DNA from: a virus
Length of the DNA stretch: 27,723 bases
IMG/VR virus record: IMGVR_UViG_3300025300_000077
Location: 1 to 27,723 of that record
Strand: one strand, 5' to 3'
The first letter of the stretch is position 1. Each line of letters begins with the position of its first letter. The translations under genes and the position numbers were made by a program. Shown here piece by piece: positions 21,544 through 27,306 of this stretch. The notes beneath the pieces are model-generated. The model worked only from the letters and a program-made list of their open reading frames with translations. It was not told the origin of the DNA and searched no databases.

Positions 21544-21761
21544 ACAAATACAAACTCAAAACATATTGCTTAAACATCACACCACACCGCGAAACGTGTG
21601 AAACTGTTTACGCTAAAACCGCCGTTGATGCCATTCGCACTGTTCCATTCTGGAAGGGCGCCATTGGATTTGTTGTTGATATAGAAACTAATGGTGAAAT
21701 TAAAGCACATACACAAGACGGCAACGGTTGCAATGGGGCTTATGCTGAAATCATAAATTGA
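21540..21761 (+). CDS. Hypothetical protein (73 aa)
   Basis: Not recognised. ATG 21540 overlaps the stop of the membrane peptide (ATGA), which fixes the start. The sequence begins MNKYKLKTYCLNITPHRETC and has predicted beta strands and one helix (TVYAKTAVDAIRTV), ending CNGAYAEIIN. Four Cys are present (positions about 10, 20, 62 and nearby) but no knuckle spacing. It is the last gene of the first transcription unit of the island: the following 90 bases hold a direct repeat GGCGCGTC-GTTTC-GGCGCGTC and the second leader hairpin. Confidence 0.6.
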   Translation: MNKYKLKTYCLNITPHRETCETVYAKTAVDAIRTVPFWKGAIGFVVDIETNGEIKAHTQDGNGCNGAYAEIIN

Positions 21762-21818
21762 TTATATCGCAAGGCGCGTCGTTTCGGCGCGTCTAACGAT
21801 GTAATTAGCATCAACCAA

Positions 21819-21832
21819 GGGCAATTGTGCCC
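21819..21832 (+). repeat. Leader hairpin GGGC-N6-GCCC, copy 2
   Basis: GGGC-AATTGT-GCCC, ending 20 nt before the ATG of the Gp88-family gene, again followed by an A-rich stretch and AAGGA. Differs from copy 1 only in the first two loop bases. Confidence 0.75.
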
Positions 21833-21852
21833 GCCTAAAAAAGGAAAATATA

Positions 21853-22587
21853 ATGTATTTCTATTTAAACCCGAAATCCGCAAACAAAAAGACCGGCAAA
21901 ATGCCTGTTTCCACAAGTGATCGTAACACTTGTCCCGATTCTTGCCCTTTCAAGAACAATGGATGCTATGCGGAAGGTTACCCGTTAAAAGGGCGTTGGG
22001 ATGAAGTAACAGACGGCAAACGTGGCGGGTTGTTTTCCGATTTCGTTAACCAGGTTTCCGCATTGCCCGCCAATATCCTATGGCGCCACAATCAAGCGGG
22101 CGATTTACCAGGCGACGGTAAAAATATAGATCGTGGCGGGCTTTTAGCACTTGCTGGCGCGAACGCCGGAAAGCGTGGGTTTACGTTTTCCCATTACGAC
22201 GTAGAAACAAACAAACATAATCGCGCCGCTATTGCTACGGCGAACGCCAAAGGCTTTACAATTAATTTATCTGCTAACAATTTAGATCATGCGGACAAAT
22301 TAACGGACCTGGACATTGGTCCCGTCGCGACGGTTTTACCTATCGAATACGAGCGCCAAAGCAAAAAGGGCGTTTGGCAAGAAACGATGCATGAATATCG
22401 CGAACGCCTTAAAACATTGCCGGAAACGACGCCTGATAAAAACAAATTTGCCGTATGTCCGGCGACGTATCGTGACGACGTAACTTGTAAAACGTGCGGA
22501 CTATGTCAAAAGCAATCGCGCAAAGTTATTGTGGGCTTTCCAGCACATGGTAACAGCAAGAAAAAAGCAAGCGCCGTCGCTTCATAA
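21853..22587 (+). CDS. Gp88-family cysteine-rich protein (244 aa)
   Basis: Matches a family widespread in phages of Actinobacteria and Proteobacteria, named after mycobacteriophage gp88. Diagnostic segments are MPVSTSDRNTCPDSCPF, NGCYAEGYPL, LWRHNQAGDLPGDG, GFTINLSANNLDHAD, CPATYRDDVTCKTCGLCQ and KVIVGFPAHG. Seven conserved cysteines (27, 31, 38, 202, 212, 215, 218) lie in two clusters, suggesting a metal or Fe-S site joining the two ends of the protein. The biochemical role of the family is not established. AAGGAAAATATA precedes the ATG, and the leader hairpin copy 2 lies just upstream. Length and motifs look intact. Confidence 0.85.
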   Translation: MYFYLNPKSANKKTGKMPVSTSDRNTCPDSCPFKNNGCYAEGYPLKGRWDEVTDGKRGGLFSDFVNQVSALPANILWRHNQAGDLPGDGKNIDRGGLLALAGANAGKRGFTFSHYDVETNKHNRAAIATANAKGFTINLSANNLDHADKLTDLDIGPVATVLPIEYERQSKKGVWQETMHEYRERLKTLPETTPDKNKFAVCPATYRDDVTCKTCGLCQKQSRKVIVGFPAHGNSKKKASAVAS

Positions 22588-22617
22588 ACGCGCTCACATT
22601 GCGATTGATCGCCATTG

Positions 22618-22646
22618 GCGGGATTCCCCAGGGATTGCCCGCTTTT
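22618..22646 (+). terminator. Terminator after the Gp88-family gene
   Basis: GCGGG (22618-22622) pairs with CCCGC (22638-22642), with an inner CCC/GGG able to pair, followed by TTTT (22643-22646). A further small palindrome GCGAT-TG-ATCGC (22601-22612) precedes it. It separates the Gp88 gene from the last unit of the island. Confidence 0.55.
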
Positions 22647-22656
22647 GGTGTTAGTA

Positions 22657-22670
22657 GGGCAATGGTGCCC
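22657..22670 (+). repeat. Leader hairpin GGGC-N6-GCCC, copy 3
   Basis: GGGC-AATGGT-GCCC, ending 17 nt before the ATG at 22688 and followed by GAGAGGA. Third copy of the island leader element. Confidence 0.7.
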
Positions 22671-22687
22671 ATGTGAGAGGATACGAA

Positions 22688-22957
22688 ATGAAAATTATAG
22701 AAATACAGCCTGAAACAATAGAAGCATTCCGGCGCCAATGGCCATGTAGCGGATTGCATGACGTTAATCACATTGTCGCAGCATTTGCAGAAAATGGCGA
22801 TTTAGTAGACTATGATTGTTGCGACGAATTAAGCAATCCCATAACTAACACCTGGGAAGAGTCCGGCGCTTTACCGGCGTTATTAGACGACGCAAAACAA
22901 AACGCCGAAATTATACCAATGCCCGCCGGAACAATAGGCCCAATTTGGAAATATTAA
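22688..22957 (+). CDS. Hypothetical acidic protein (89 aa)
   Basis: Not recognised. ATG 22688 is chosen because AGAGGA lies 7 nt upstream; a GTG at 22673 would place the ribosome-binding site inside the gene. Visible features are an N-terminal strand (MKIIEIQPETIEAFRRQWPC), a hydrophobic helix (HDVNHIVAAFAENGDLVDYD), a CC pair and a C-terminal MPAGTIGPIWKY. It is acidic overall with no membrane segment. It is followed 3 nt later by the HTH gene and shares its leader hairpin type with the other island units. Confidence 0.6.
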   Translation: MKIIEIQPETIEAFRRQWPCSGLHDVNHIVAAFAENGDLVDYDCCDELSNPITNTWEESGALPALLDDAKQNAEIIPMPAGTIGPIWKY

Positions 22958-22960
22958 ATT

Positions 22961-23161
22961 ATGACACCCGATGAATTAAAAAGCATTCGCTATGCCTTGG
23001 GCCTAACGGTTCGGGGCTTGGCCGATGCATTGTCAGAACCTGGGCATAAACCCGTAAACCCGCGAACGGTTAGACGTTGGGAAACCGGCGAACAAGATAT
23101 ACAAAGCCCCGTTGCCGTCGCTTTGCGTTTACTTTTGCGCGAAAAAAAGCGCGAAAATTGA
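22961..23161 (+). CDS. XRE-type helix-turn-helix protein (66 aa)
   Basis: The chain is essentially one DNA-binding domain: LKSIRYALGLTVRGLADAL is the first part of an XRE/Cro helix-turn-helix, and NPRTVRRWETGEQDI contains the recognition helix and the W-E-x-G hallmark. The C-terminal PVAVALRLLLREKK helix may dimerise. It could repress the island promoter or another phage promoter. The ribosome-binding site is poor (GGAAA about 10 nt upstream), so it is probably coupled to the 89-aa gene. It is the last plus-strand gene before the convergent terminator. Confidence 0.75.
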   Translation: MTPDELKSIRYALGLTVRGLADALSEPGHKPVNPRTVRRWETGEQDIQSPVAVALRLLLREKKREN

Positions 23162-23169
23162 ATAAATTT

Positions 23170-23207
23170 GGACTAGTGGGCTAATCGCGGATCACTAGTT
23201 CCTTTTT
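23170..23207 (+). terminator. Terminator of the plus-strand island
   Basis: GG plus ACTAGTG (23170-23178) pairs with CACTAGT plus CC (23193-23202) with one bulged T, followed by TTTTT (23203-23207). It overlaps the end of the convergent small-terminase gene, whose last codons are read from its complement. Confidence 0.75.
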
Positions 23208-23607
23208 CCTGGGTTGCGTTTTCGCCAGCGTTTGGCGTTTCGTTTTCCCAGCCGATTATCATAGGTCCGCTATGTGTAACTTCGCTTTTCTGAATTGGTT
23301 GAAAATCTTTAAGCAATTTTTCCGCTTCCCAGCGACTATGTGCCAAGCATTCTTTTGCCCGCAAAATGTCGTCACGGCTAATCGCCGACTCAAGCGCCAG
23401 CTTATCCGTTTCCAGGCGGGCAAGTATGCCGTCGCGCCTTGCCTCGTTGACCATTGCCCGCAATTCGGGGTCTTGACGTTTCCATATGCGGACGTTCGTC
23501 GGATGTACATCCAGTTCCGCACACAACTCGTTTTCATACCGCCCAGCCTCAAGCCCAAGCAGCAATTTATCGATTAATTTTTGATTACGTTTCGTTGGAC
23601 GGCCCAT
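23173..23607 (-). CDS. Terminase small subunit-like DNA-binding protein (144 aa)
   Basis: Residues about 24-44 (YENELCAELDVHPTNVRIWK) form a helix-turn-helix, followed by RQDPELRAMVNEARRDG and a helical oligomerisation region (DDILRAKECLAHSRWEAEKL), the plan of Sf6/P22-type small terminase subunits that recognise the packaging site. The C-terminal 35 residues are polar and disordered-looking. ATG 23607 has GAGGTG 6 nt upstream. It is separated from terL by about 3.7 kb including the plus-strand island, and preceded by tandem hairpins, so its expression may be attenuated. A regulator with similar HTH is the alternative. Confidence 0.7.
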   Translation of the reverse strand: MGRPTKRNQKLIDKLLLGLEAGRYENELCAELDVHPTNVRIWKRQDPELRAMVNEARRDGILARLETDKLALESAISRDDILRAKECLAHSRWEAEKLLKDFQPIQKSEVTHSGPMIIGWENETPNAGENATQEKGTSDPRLAH

Positions 23608-23628
23608 CGCCTACACCTCAAAAGGAAA

Positions 23629-23652
23629 GTGGCTGGTTTTTACGCCAGCCAC
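23629..23652 (-). terminator. Hairpin upstream of the small-terminase gene
   Basis: Perfect 8-bp stem GTGGCTGG (23629-23636) with CCAGCCAC (23645-23652), loop of 8. Read leftwards it is followed by TTTCCTTTT, then GAGG of the ribosome-binding site. It looks like a terminator or attenuator for RNA entering the small-terminase gene. Confidence 0.65.
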
Positions 23653-23675
23653 CTTAAAGACCAAAACAAAGGCAT

Positions 23676-23694
23676 TGGCGGGACAATCCCACCA
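23676..23694 (-). terminator. Second hairpin upstream of the small-terminase gene
   Basis: TGGTGGGA-TTG-TCCCGCCA in minus-strand RNA, an 8-bp stem with one U-G pair that becomes a C-A mismatch in the plus-strand RNA, so the structure suits the leftward transcript. The tail is ATGCCTTTGTTTT. It works in tandem with the hairpin at 23629. Confidence 0.5.
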
Positions 23695-23749
23695 TATTTA
23701 ATTTAGCCTAATCGGAGTCGCTTTGTAAACTAGGGCATTTCATTGATAA

Positions 23750-24226
23750 TTACATTTTATAGTAGTTTTTTAGCCCTTCTAGCACTAAACGTAGTGTTTC
23801 AACGGTTGCTTTTCCTGTTTTCCAGGTACTAATCGGGTTGGAATTTCCGATTGAATGCTCTGCCAGCGACGCCAGCGGATAGCCTAAATGCTTAAGGGCT
23901 AATCGCACCTCGCGCTTGGCCCTGGTCACCACTTCCAGCATTTCAATGTTTTGCGTCGCCGGTATGTGGCCAAAGCGCACCGTGGCATACACCTCAACCA
24001 GCATAGCCTTGCGGAACACTTCGGCAAATCGCTGGCCAGCTTGGTATTGAGAGCCGTCAATCAAGTCCCGCCGACGCAAGGTTTCAATGGGATCGATAGT
24101 GGTATTGCGGGCACGTTTCATGCCAGCAATCATCGTTTCCTCAAGGATATAATCGCCGTGACTTTTGGCTTCCGGCGTCCCTAAATCGCTGTGTGGCGCC
24201 TTCAGCTTTTTCTTACGCCGGACCAT
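23750..24226 (-). CDS. DUF6456-like protein (158 aa)
   Basis: The pattern DLIDGSQYQAGQRFAEVFRK, then TRAKREVRLALKHLG, a PLASLAEHSIGNSNPIS segment and the C-terminal TVETLRLVLEGLKNYYKM follows the arrangement of DUF6456, a domain found in alphaproteobacterial chromosomal and phage proteins with a probable helix-turn-helix. The N-terminus is very basic (MVRRKKKLKAP). ATG 24226 overlaps the TGA of the SSB-like gene (TGATG), which fixes the start. It may act as a regulator; similarity is judged by eye and is moderate. It is followed by 140 bases with two hairpins before the small-terminase gene. Confidence 0.55.
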   Translation of the reverse strand: MVRRKKKLKAPHSDLGTPEAKSHGDYILEETMIAGMKRARNTTIDPIETLRRRDLIDGSQYQAGQRFAEVFRKAMLVEVYATVRFGHIPATQNIEMLEVVTRAKREVRLALKHLGYPLASLAEHSIGNSNPISTWKTGKATVETLRLVLEGLKNYYKM

Positions 24227-24561
24227 CAAAACGGAATATCGTCACCAAGGTCATCGTCAATGTTGTCTGGCTTGTCATCAGGTAAAGGGCTAACCGTCGC
24301 GTCCTTTGTGACCTTCCAAGCCTTCACATCCGTGTACCATCGCCCGTTGTACTCGCGGCTTTCGAGGTCAATGCCAACGTCAACAACGTGCCCTGCCTTG
24401 ATAGCAAACTCGTCAATTTTGTCGTTCCAGGCCATGAAACAAACCTTCTTCGGATATTGGCCGTCGGTTTCCAGAACGTACTCTTGCTTTCGCCACGGCC
24501 CTTTAGCTGATTCGCCAGACTGTTCGTCAATCACCTGGATGATTTTCCCTTGCAAATTCAT
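24226..24561 (-). CDS. Single-stranded DNA-binding protein, DUF3127 type (111 aa)
   Basis: Binds single-stranded DNA during replication. The OB-fold region starts MNLQGKIIQVIDEQSG and continues with WRKQEYVLETDGQYPKKVCF and VDVGIDLESREYNGRWYTDV, the DUF3127 pattern. The end is the classic SSB tip: an acidic tail (DDKPDNIDDDLGDDIPF) that in bacterial SSB recruits partner proteins. Length suits a minimal phage SSB. AAAGGG lies 9 nt before the ATG at 24561. It sits in the replication block, downstream of the DUF1376 protein, and couples to the DUF6456-like gene. Confidence 0.85.
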   Translation of the reverse strand: MNLQGKIIQVIDEQSGESAKGPWRKQEYVLETDGQYPKKVCFMAWNDKIDEFAIKAGHVVDVGIDLESREYNGRWYTDVKAWKVTKDATVSPLPDDKPDNIDDDLGDDIPF

Positions 24562-24565
24562 GTTG

Positions 24566-24763
24566 TTAGCCCTTTCTTGACATTATCTTTCGTTGTTTTG
24601 ATGCTTCCGCACGACGCGCAGATCGGTTGTTTATTTCCATCGCTCCTTCAAAATCTTCGTCTAAATCATTAAGCCCTTGATTGTTTGGAAGTAACCTCTT
24701 GCTATGGGTGTTTCGCGAAAAATCAGGTGTACGTGTATGCGTTGATCGCAATTTTTTACCCAT
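24566..24763 (-). CDS. Small basic hypothetical protein (65 aa)
   Basis: Not recognised. MGKKLRSTHTRTPDFSRNTH opens a very basic chain, with an acidic middle (NDLDEDFEGAMEI) and basic end (RRAEASKQRKIMSRKG). It has no cysteine and no membrane span, and is probably disordered or nucleic-acid-binding. Start overlaps the stop of the preceding gene as TAATG, with AGGAAAGG just upstream, and the gene ends 4 nt before the SSB-like start, so it is well embedded in the replication operon. Confidence 0.6.
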   Translation of the reverse strand: MGKKLRSTHTRTPDFSRNTHSKRLLPNNQGLNDLDEDFEGAMEINNRSARRAEASKQRKIMSRKG

Positions 24764-25287
24764 TAACCTTTCCTAATCGCCTGATTAATAACGGATTGCG
24801 TTCTGTCCGGCGTCAGCTTCTTTTCCAACGCCGCCTTGATTTTGGCGCGATTATTACGCCAATCGATTTCCTCTTTCAGTTCATGCCAGGATGGCCACCA
24901 CATGGACTGATCCGGCCACTTGCTGAGAACCTCATGCACGATGTCGGCAGGGTATTGCTCCAGGCGCGAACCGTAAGCCTCAACGGCCAGATCCAGCGTG
25001 ATCTGATCGTCCTTCTTGCGCTTGGTCAGGCTGAATACTTCGGCAATCAGCATTCCCAACGCCTTGGCTGGCATCGGCTGGCTGGCGGCATCGATAGCTG
25101 CAATGGCCGCATTGATGTCATCAACGGGGCAGGGGCCGTCGATGGTGTAAGCGACCACGTTAAAATCCCTGTCAACCACTGCGTCTAGCGACGAAACCAC
25201 TGACTGCGGCAGCGATGCTTGCAGATTGTGTTCCGTTTCCACTACGGATCGGGATTGCTGGCGTTGGATTAATTGCTGTTGTGTCAT
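24763..25287 (-). CDS. Replication-associated protein overlapping the DUF1376 gene (174 aa)
   Basis: The segment YPADIVHEVLSKWPDQSMWW followed by PSWHELKEEIDW is a recurring element of phage proteins encoded after DUF1376 genes, usually annotated as hypothetical or replication-associated. The N-terminus is Gln-rich (MTQQQLIQRQQSRSVVETEH), and the middle is an Ala/Asp-rich helix (DDINAAIAAIDAASQPMPAK). The ATG at 25287 has AGGAG about 10 nt upstream. The first 116 bases overlap the end of the DUF1376 gene in another frame. A helicase-loader or accessory role is inferred only from neighbours. Confidence 0.65.
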   Translation of the reverse strand: MTQQQLIQRQQSRSVVETEHNLQASLPQSVVSSLDAVVDRDFNVVAYTIDGPCPVDDINAAIAAIDAASQPMPAKALGMLIAEVFSLTKRKKDDQITLDLAVEAYGSRLEQYPADIVHEVLSKWPDQSMWWPSWHELKEEIDWRNNRAKIKAALEKKLTPDRTQSVINQAIRKG

Positions 25288-25906
25288 CAGACCATCGCTC
25301 CTGGTTCAACCATGTTGACGGGTAGGGAATATAATTTTTGTCCTGACCGATAGCCGCTTCGATAAATCGATCACGGCCCTGGCAGAGGGTTTCAAAATCA
25401 GTTTTTTTGAGGGCGGTTTTGAACGCTTTTCGGGCGCCACCTTTGCCGACTTTTCGCGGCCAGGGTTCATACCAAACCTCGAACAAATCGTCAGATTTGG
25501 GCGATATAGTTACGTTAGTAACTATACTAGGTGTAGGTGTAGGTATAGGGGCATTGCGTTCGCATACCTGTTTTTCCTTTTGCCACCGTGACTTAGCGGA
25601 AACGCTATTCTTTTTCGCTTTTTTCTTCACATACTCATATTCTTCTTTAAGACGCTTTTGTGTGATGTGATTTCCTGTCGTTGTGAAGAACTCATCCAGC
25701 AGATTTTTGACCAGGTTTTCCATCTGATCATCGGTGGCCCGAAGGCGCCTTTTTACCCACTCCAAATCGTTCGGAATTTTGCAGTCTGGCGACCGCCAGA
25801 TCGTCATCAAAAGCATCAAATACAGACCATGCTCCTCATGCGTCAGGTGCAACGTGTCGGCCATGTAGGCGTCGGTCCAAAGGGGTAGGTGAGGAAATTT
25901 AGCCAT
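25172..25906 (-). CDS. DUF1376 replication protein (244 aa)
   Basis: The N-terminal 85 residues are a clear DUF1376 domain: FPHLPLWTDAYMADTLHLTH, EEHGLYLMLLMTIWRSP and DLEWVKRRLRATDDQM. A coiled, basic linker follows (EEYEYVKKKAKKNSVSAKSR), then a second domain with FEVWYEPWPRKVGKGGARKA, KTALKKTDFETL and NYIPYPSTWLNQERW, the tail seen in phage replication organisers that combine a winged-helix with a helicase-loading part. It probably directs phage replication initiation. AGGAGG lies about 10 nt before ATG 25906, and the start overlaps the end of the upstream gene. Confidence 0.82.
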   Translation of the reverse strand: MAKFPHLPLWTDAYMADTLHLTHEEHGLYLMLLMTIWRSPDCKIPNDLEWVKRRLRATDDQMENLVKNLLDEFFTTTGNHITQKRLKEEYEYVKKKAKKNSVSAKSRWQKEKQVCERNAPIPTPTPSIVTNVTISPKSDDLFEVWYEPWPRKVGKGGARKAFKTALKKTDFETLCQGRDRFIEAAIGQDKNYIPYPSTWLNQERWSDDTTAINPTPAIPIRSGNGTQSASIAAAVSGFVARRSG

Positions 25907-26345
25907 CGTTTAATTCCTCCTGGGGCACAAAGTAGGCTGGGCGCCCGCCCACAGGGTCTTTCCACCACTTGTCCTGTTTGGCGTCGGCCCCTTTAATCCA
26001 GCCTTTAATTTCATATTGGCCATGCATCCCCACTAACAGATAAAACAATCGGTCATCTGCATCGTATGGATGGACAATTAAACTGCCGTTTTTATGGCTG
26101 GTTGCGCGACAATCCACGTCGCCAACATCAGGGATTTCCCTGTTCGTATGGTCTGCAAGAAACACGTTTAAATGTTTCGCCAGCGCCATTTCACTGATGG
26201 CCCCTTCAATTGACCGCTCCCAGGTGCCTGTTGGGGGTGTATTGCGGAGTTCCGAACGCTTCGCTTTATTCCTTCTAAGCAACCGCATTACGCCGATCAT
26301 GGCGCCCTGGAAGACTTCCGCATATGACAATTCGACTTTAGCCAT
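25899..26345 (-). CDS. Conserved phage hypothetical protein (148 aa)
   Basis: I recognise the pattern but not a proven function: RSIEGAISEMALAKHLNVFL, GDVDCRATSHKNGSLIVHP, DRLFYLLVGMHGQYEIKGWI and a C-terminal GGRPAYFVPQEEL recur in phage proteins located in replication blocks. The arrangement of Glu (GAISEMA), Asp (GDVDCR) and later strands resembles a restriction-endonuclease-like fold, though the usual E-x-K is replaced by C-R-A, so catalytic activity is doubtful. ATG 26345 starts one base after the stop region of the 42-aa gene. The KGADAK segment is typical. Confidence 0.65.
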   Translation of the reverse strand: MAKVELSYAEVFQGAMIGVMRLLRRNKAKRSELRNTPPTGTWERSIEGAISEMALAKHLNVFLADHTNREIPDVGDVDCRATSHKNGSLIVHPYDADDRLFYLLVGMHGQYEIKGWIKGADAKQDKWWKDPVGGRPAYFVPQEELNDG

Positions 26346-26474
26346 CTAATTAGCGCACTCGTCATCGGGAACTTCGCCCAGTGACTGCCAGCAATACGGG
26401 CAGGGGACTTCATAAGGTCCATTCCAGTTAACCCGTTCGATGTATCCTTCGCCTTGGCAATCAGGGCAGGTCAT
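26346..26474 (-). CDS. 42-aa zinc-ribbon protein, DnaJ-knuckle type
   Basis: MTCPDCQGEGYIERVNWNGP carries Cys3-Cys6 in the CxxCxGxG form found in DnaJ zinc fingers, and CPYC (Cys25-Cys28) supplies the second pair. The rest is acidic (SLGEVPDDECAN). The ATG overlaps the TGA of the neighbouring 71-aa gene (ATGA), and its TAG directly precedes the next ATG, so it is fully packed in the operon although very short. It probably holds one zinc ion and mediates protein or nucleic-acid contact; no specific partner can be named. Confidence 0.72.
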   Translation of the reverse strand: MTCPDCQGEGYIERVNWNGPYEVPCPYCWQSLGEVPDDECAN

Positions 26475-26686
26475 CGCTGCCATCCCGTTTGTTGTTCCGC
26501 ACCAAACTCAACTTCACTTTTCTTGACGCAAGCAGGGCAGATGTCCCAGGCGCCTTCAATGACGGTTGAGCGCACTTCTTTTTGTTCCACGCCGTAAGCC
26601 ATCACCCTCACAATTCGGTCCACTGTCCGCTGATTACGCCAGATCATGTGTTCATCACGGCATCTTTCACATTCAAAATATCGCAT
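26471..26686 (-). CDS. 71-aa zinc-ribbon protein
   Basis: Cys6-Cys9 (CERC) and Cys50-Cys53 (CPAC) form the two knuckles of a zinc ribbon, separated by a basic middle (RNQRTVDRIVRVMAYGVEQK). The first knuckle, MRYFECERCRDEHMIWRNQR, resembles small zinc proteins common in phage early operons. The start overlaps the stop of the DUF1064 gene (TAATG), indicating coupling. Function unknown; a transcription or replication accessory is plausible. Confidence 0.68.
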   Translation of the reverse strand: MRYFECERCRDEHMIWRNQRTVDRIVRVMAYGVEQKEVRSTVIEGAWDICPACVKKSEVEFGAEQQTGWQR

Positions 26687-27006
26687 TAGTAAACCTCTTG
26701 AATCTTGACGCCTGGAAACAAGGCTTCCACCAGCTTTTTTTTGAGCCGATAAACGGGCGTTTTAACGCCTTTCACATCCTCAACGATGCTTTCTCTCGCA
26801 GTGAAATACCTAAAGTCCGCTTTGTATGTGCAAATTTTTTTGCCATCGATCCGGCACTCAAATGCGGGCTGTAATTCCAAATGTGAGATTTCGCCAGCGC
26901 GTTCCAGCAAAACAAGTTCCATGTACCGTGCAGCCTCGCGCTTACTGTGGAACACGATGCCATCGACCTCCGTTTTGACGGCTTTGTATTTGCTCCTAAA
27001 GGCCAT
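26686..27006 (-). CDS. DUF1064 PD-(D/E)XK-type nuclease (106 aa)
   Basis: Matches the DUF1064 phage nuclease family: FRSKYKAVKTEVDGIVFHSK with REAARY (Glu24), LELQPAFEC, TYKADFRYF (Asp64) and IVEDVKGVKTPVYRLKKKL, where Glu76-Asp77-x-Lys79 forms the E-x-K-like active-site end. These acidic residues and lysine fit a restriction-endonuclease-like fold, probably used as a resolvase or junction nuclease in phage replication. ATG 27006 (MAFRSKYKA) was chosen over an upstream in-frame start because GGAA precedes it and family members start here. It overlaps the end of the ribbon-helix-helix gene by 11 bases. Confidence 0.82.
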   Translation of the reverse strand: MAFRSKYKAVKTEVDGIVFHSKREAARYMELVLLERAGEISHLELQPAFECRIDGKKICTYKADFRYFTARESIVEDVKGVKTPVYRLKKKLVEALFPGVKIQEVY

Positions 27007-27187
27007 CTTTATTTTCCGGCATATGATCTTCCAGGTTAACGACATTGCCCCTCAGTGGGCCAAATTGGGCATCCAGGGCACGTTCAATAATCATGGTCAT
27101 GGTCATACCCCTGCGCTCCGACTCTTCCCGTAAGATGTCCATCAGGTCCGCTCGCAACCGAATATAAAAAGGGGTCTTGGTTTTCAT
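26996..27187 (-). CDS. Ribbon-helix-helix (Arc/MetJ-type) regulator (63 aa)
   Basis: The first 42 residues form the compact fold: a strand FYIRLRADL, helix MDILREESERRG, turn MTMT and helix MIIERALDAQF, the Arc/CopG arrangement in which a dimer reads a palindromic operator with its beta strands. A 20-residue acidic tail follows. It is the first gene of the leftward early operon, directly after the face-to-face promoters at 27213-27281 that carry palindromes at their shared start region, so autoregulation is likely. The ribosome-binding site is weak (A-rich), giving low expression. Confidence 0.75.
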   Translation of the reverse strand: MKTKTPFYIRLRADLMDILREESERRGMTMTMIIERALDAQFGPLRGNVVNLEDHMPENKDGL

Positions 27188-27212
27188 GCGTCAAACTTTT
27201 TTTATTTAAAAC

Positions 27213-27241
27213 TTGACACTCTTATAGCACACCAGTATATA
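27213..27241 (+). promoter_or_regulatory. Rightward promoter
   Basis: TTGACA (27213-27218), 17-base spacer, TATATA (27236-27241). Nearly ideal sigma70 promoter; predicted RNA start near 27248. It drives the gene at 27307 and runs through the leftward promoter. Confidence 0.75.
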
Positions 27242-27249
27242 CCCGTATA
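27235..27249. promoter_or_regulatory. Candidate operator at the shared promoter start
   Basis: GTATATAC (27235-27242), identical to 21073-21080 at the island promoter, overlaps TATAC-CC-GTATA (27238-27249). The element covers the -10 of the rightward promoter and the start region of both promoters, a natural place for a repressor such as the neighbouring ribbon-helix-helix protein. Confidence 0.5.
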
Positions 27250-27252
27250 GGC

Positions 27253-27281
27253 ATTATGTTTTGATGACATTGGGTTGTCAG
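27253..27281 (-). promoter_or_regulatory. Leftward promoter of the early/replication operon
   Basis: Read leftwards: CTGACA (complement of 27276-27281), 17-base spacer, CATAAT (complement of 27253-27258). Each hexamer matches consensus at five of six positions. Predicted start near 27246, about 60 bases before the ribbon-helix-helix gene; it faces the rightward promoter. Confidence 0.7.
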
Positions 27282-27306
27282 AACATTTACAGAGGAGAAT
27301 ATACTA

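Noticed and set aside
21760-21800. GGCGCGTC-GTTTC-GGCGCGTC as a terminator
   Set aside because: It is a direct, not inverted, repeat. Only the CGCG cores can self-pair, and no T run follows.
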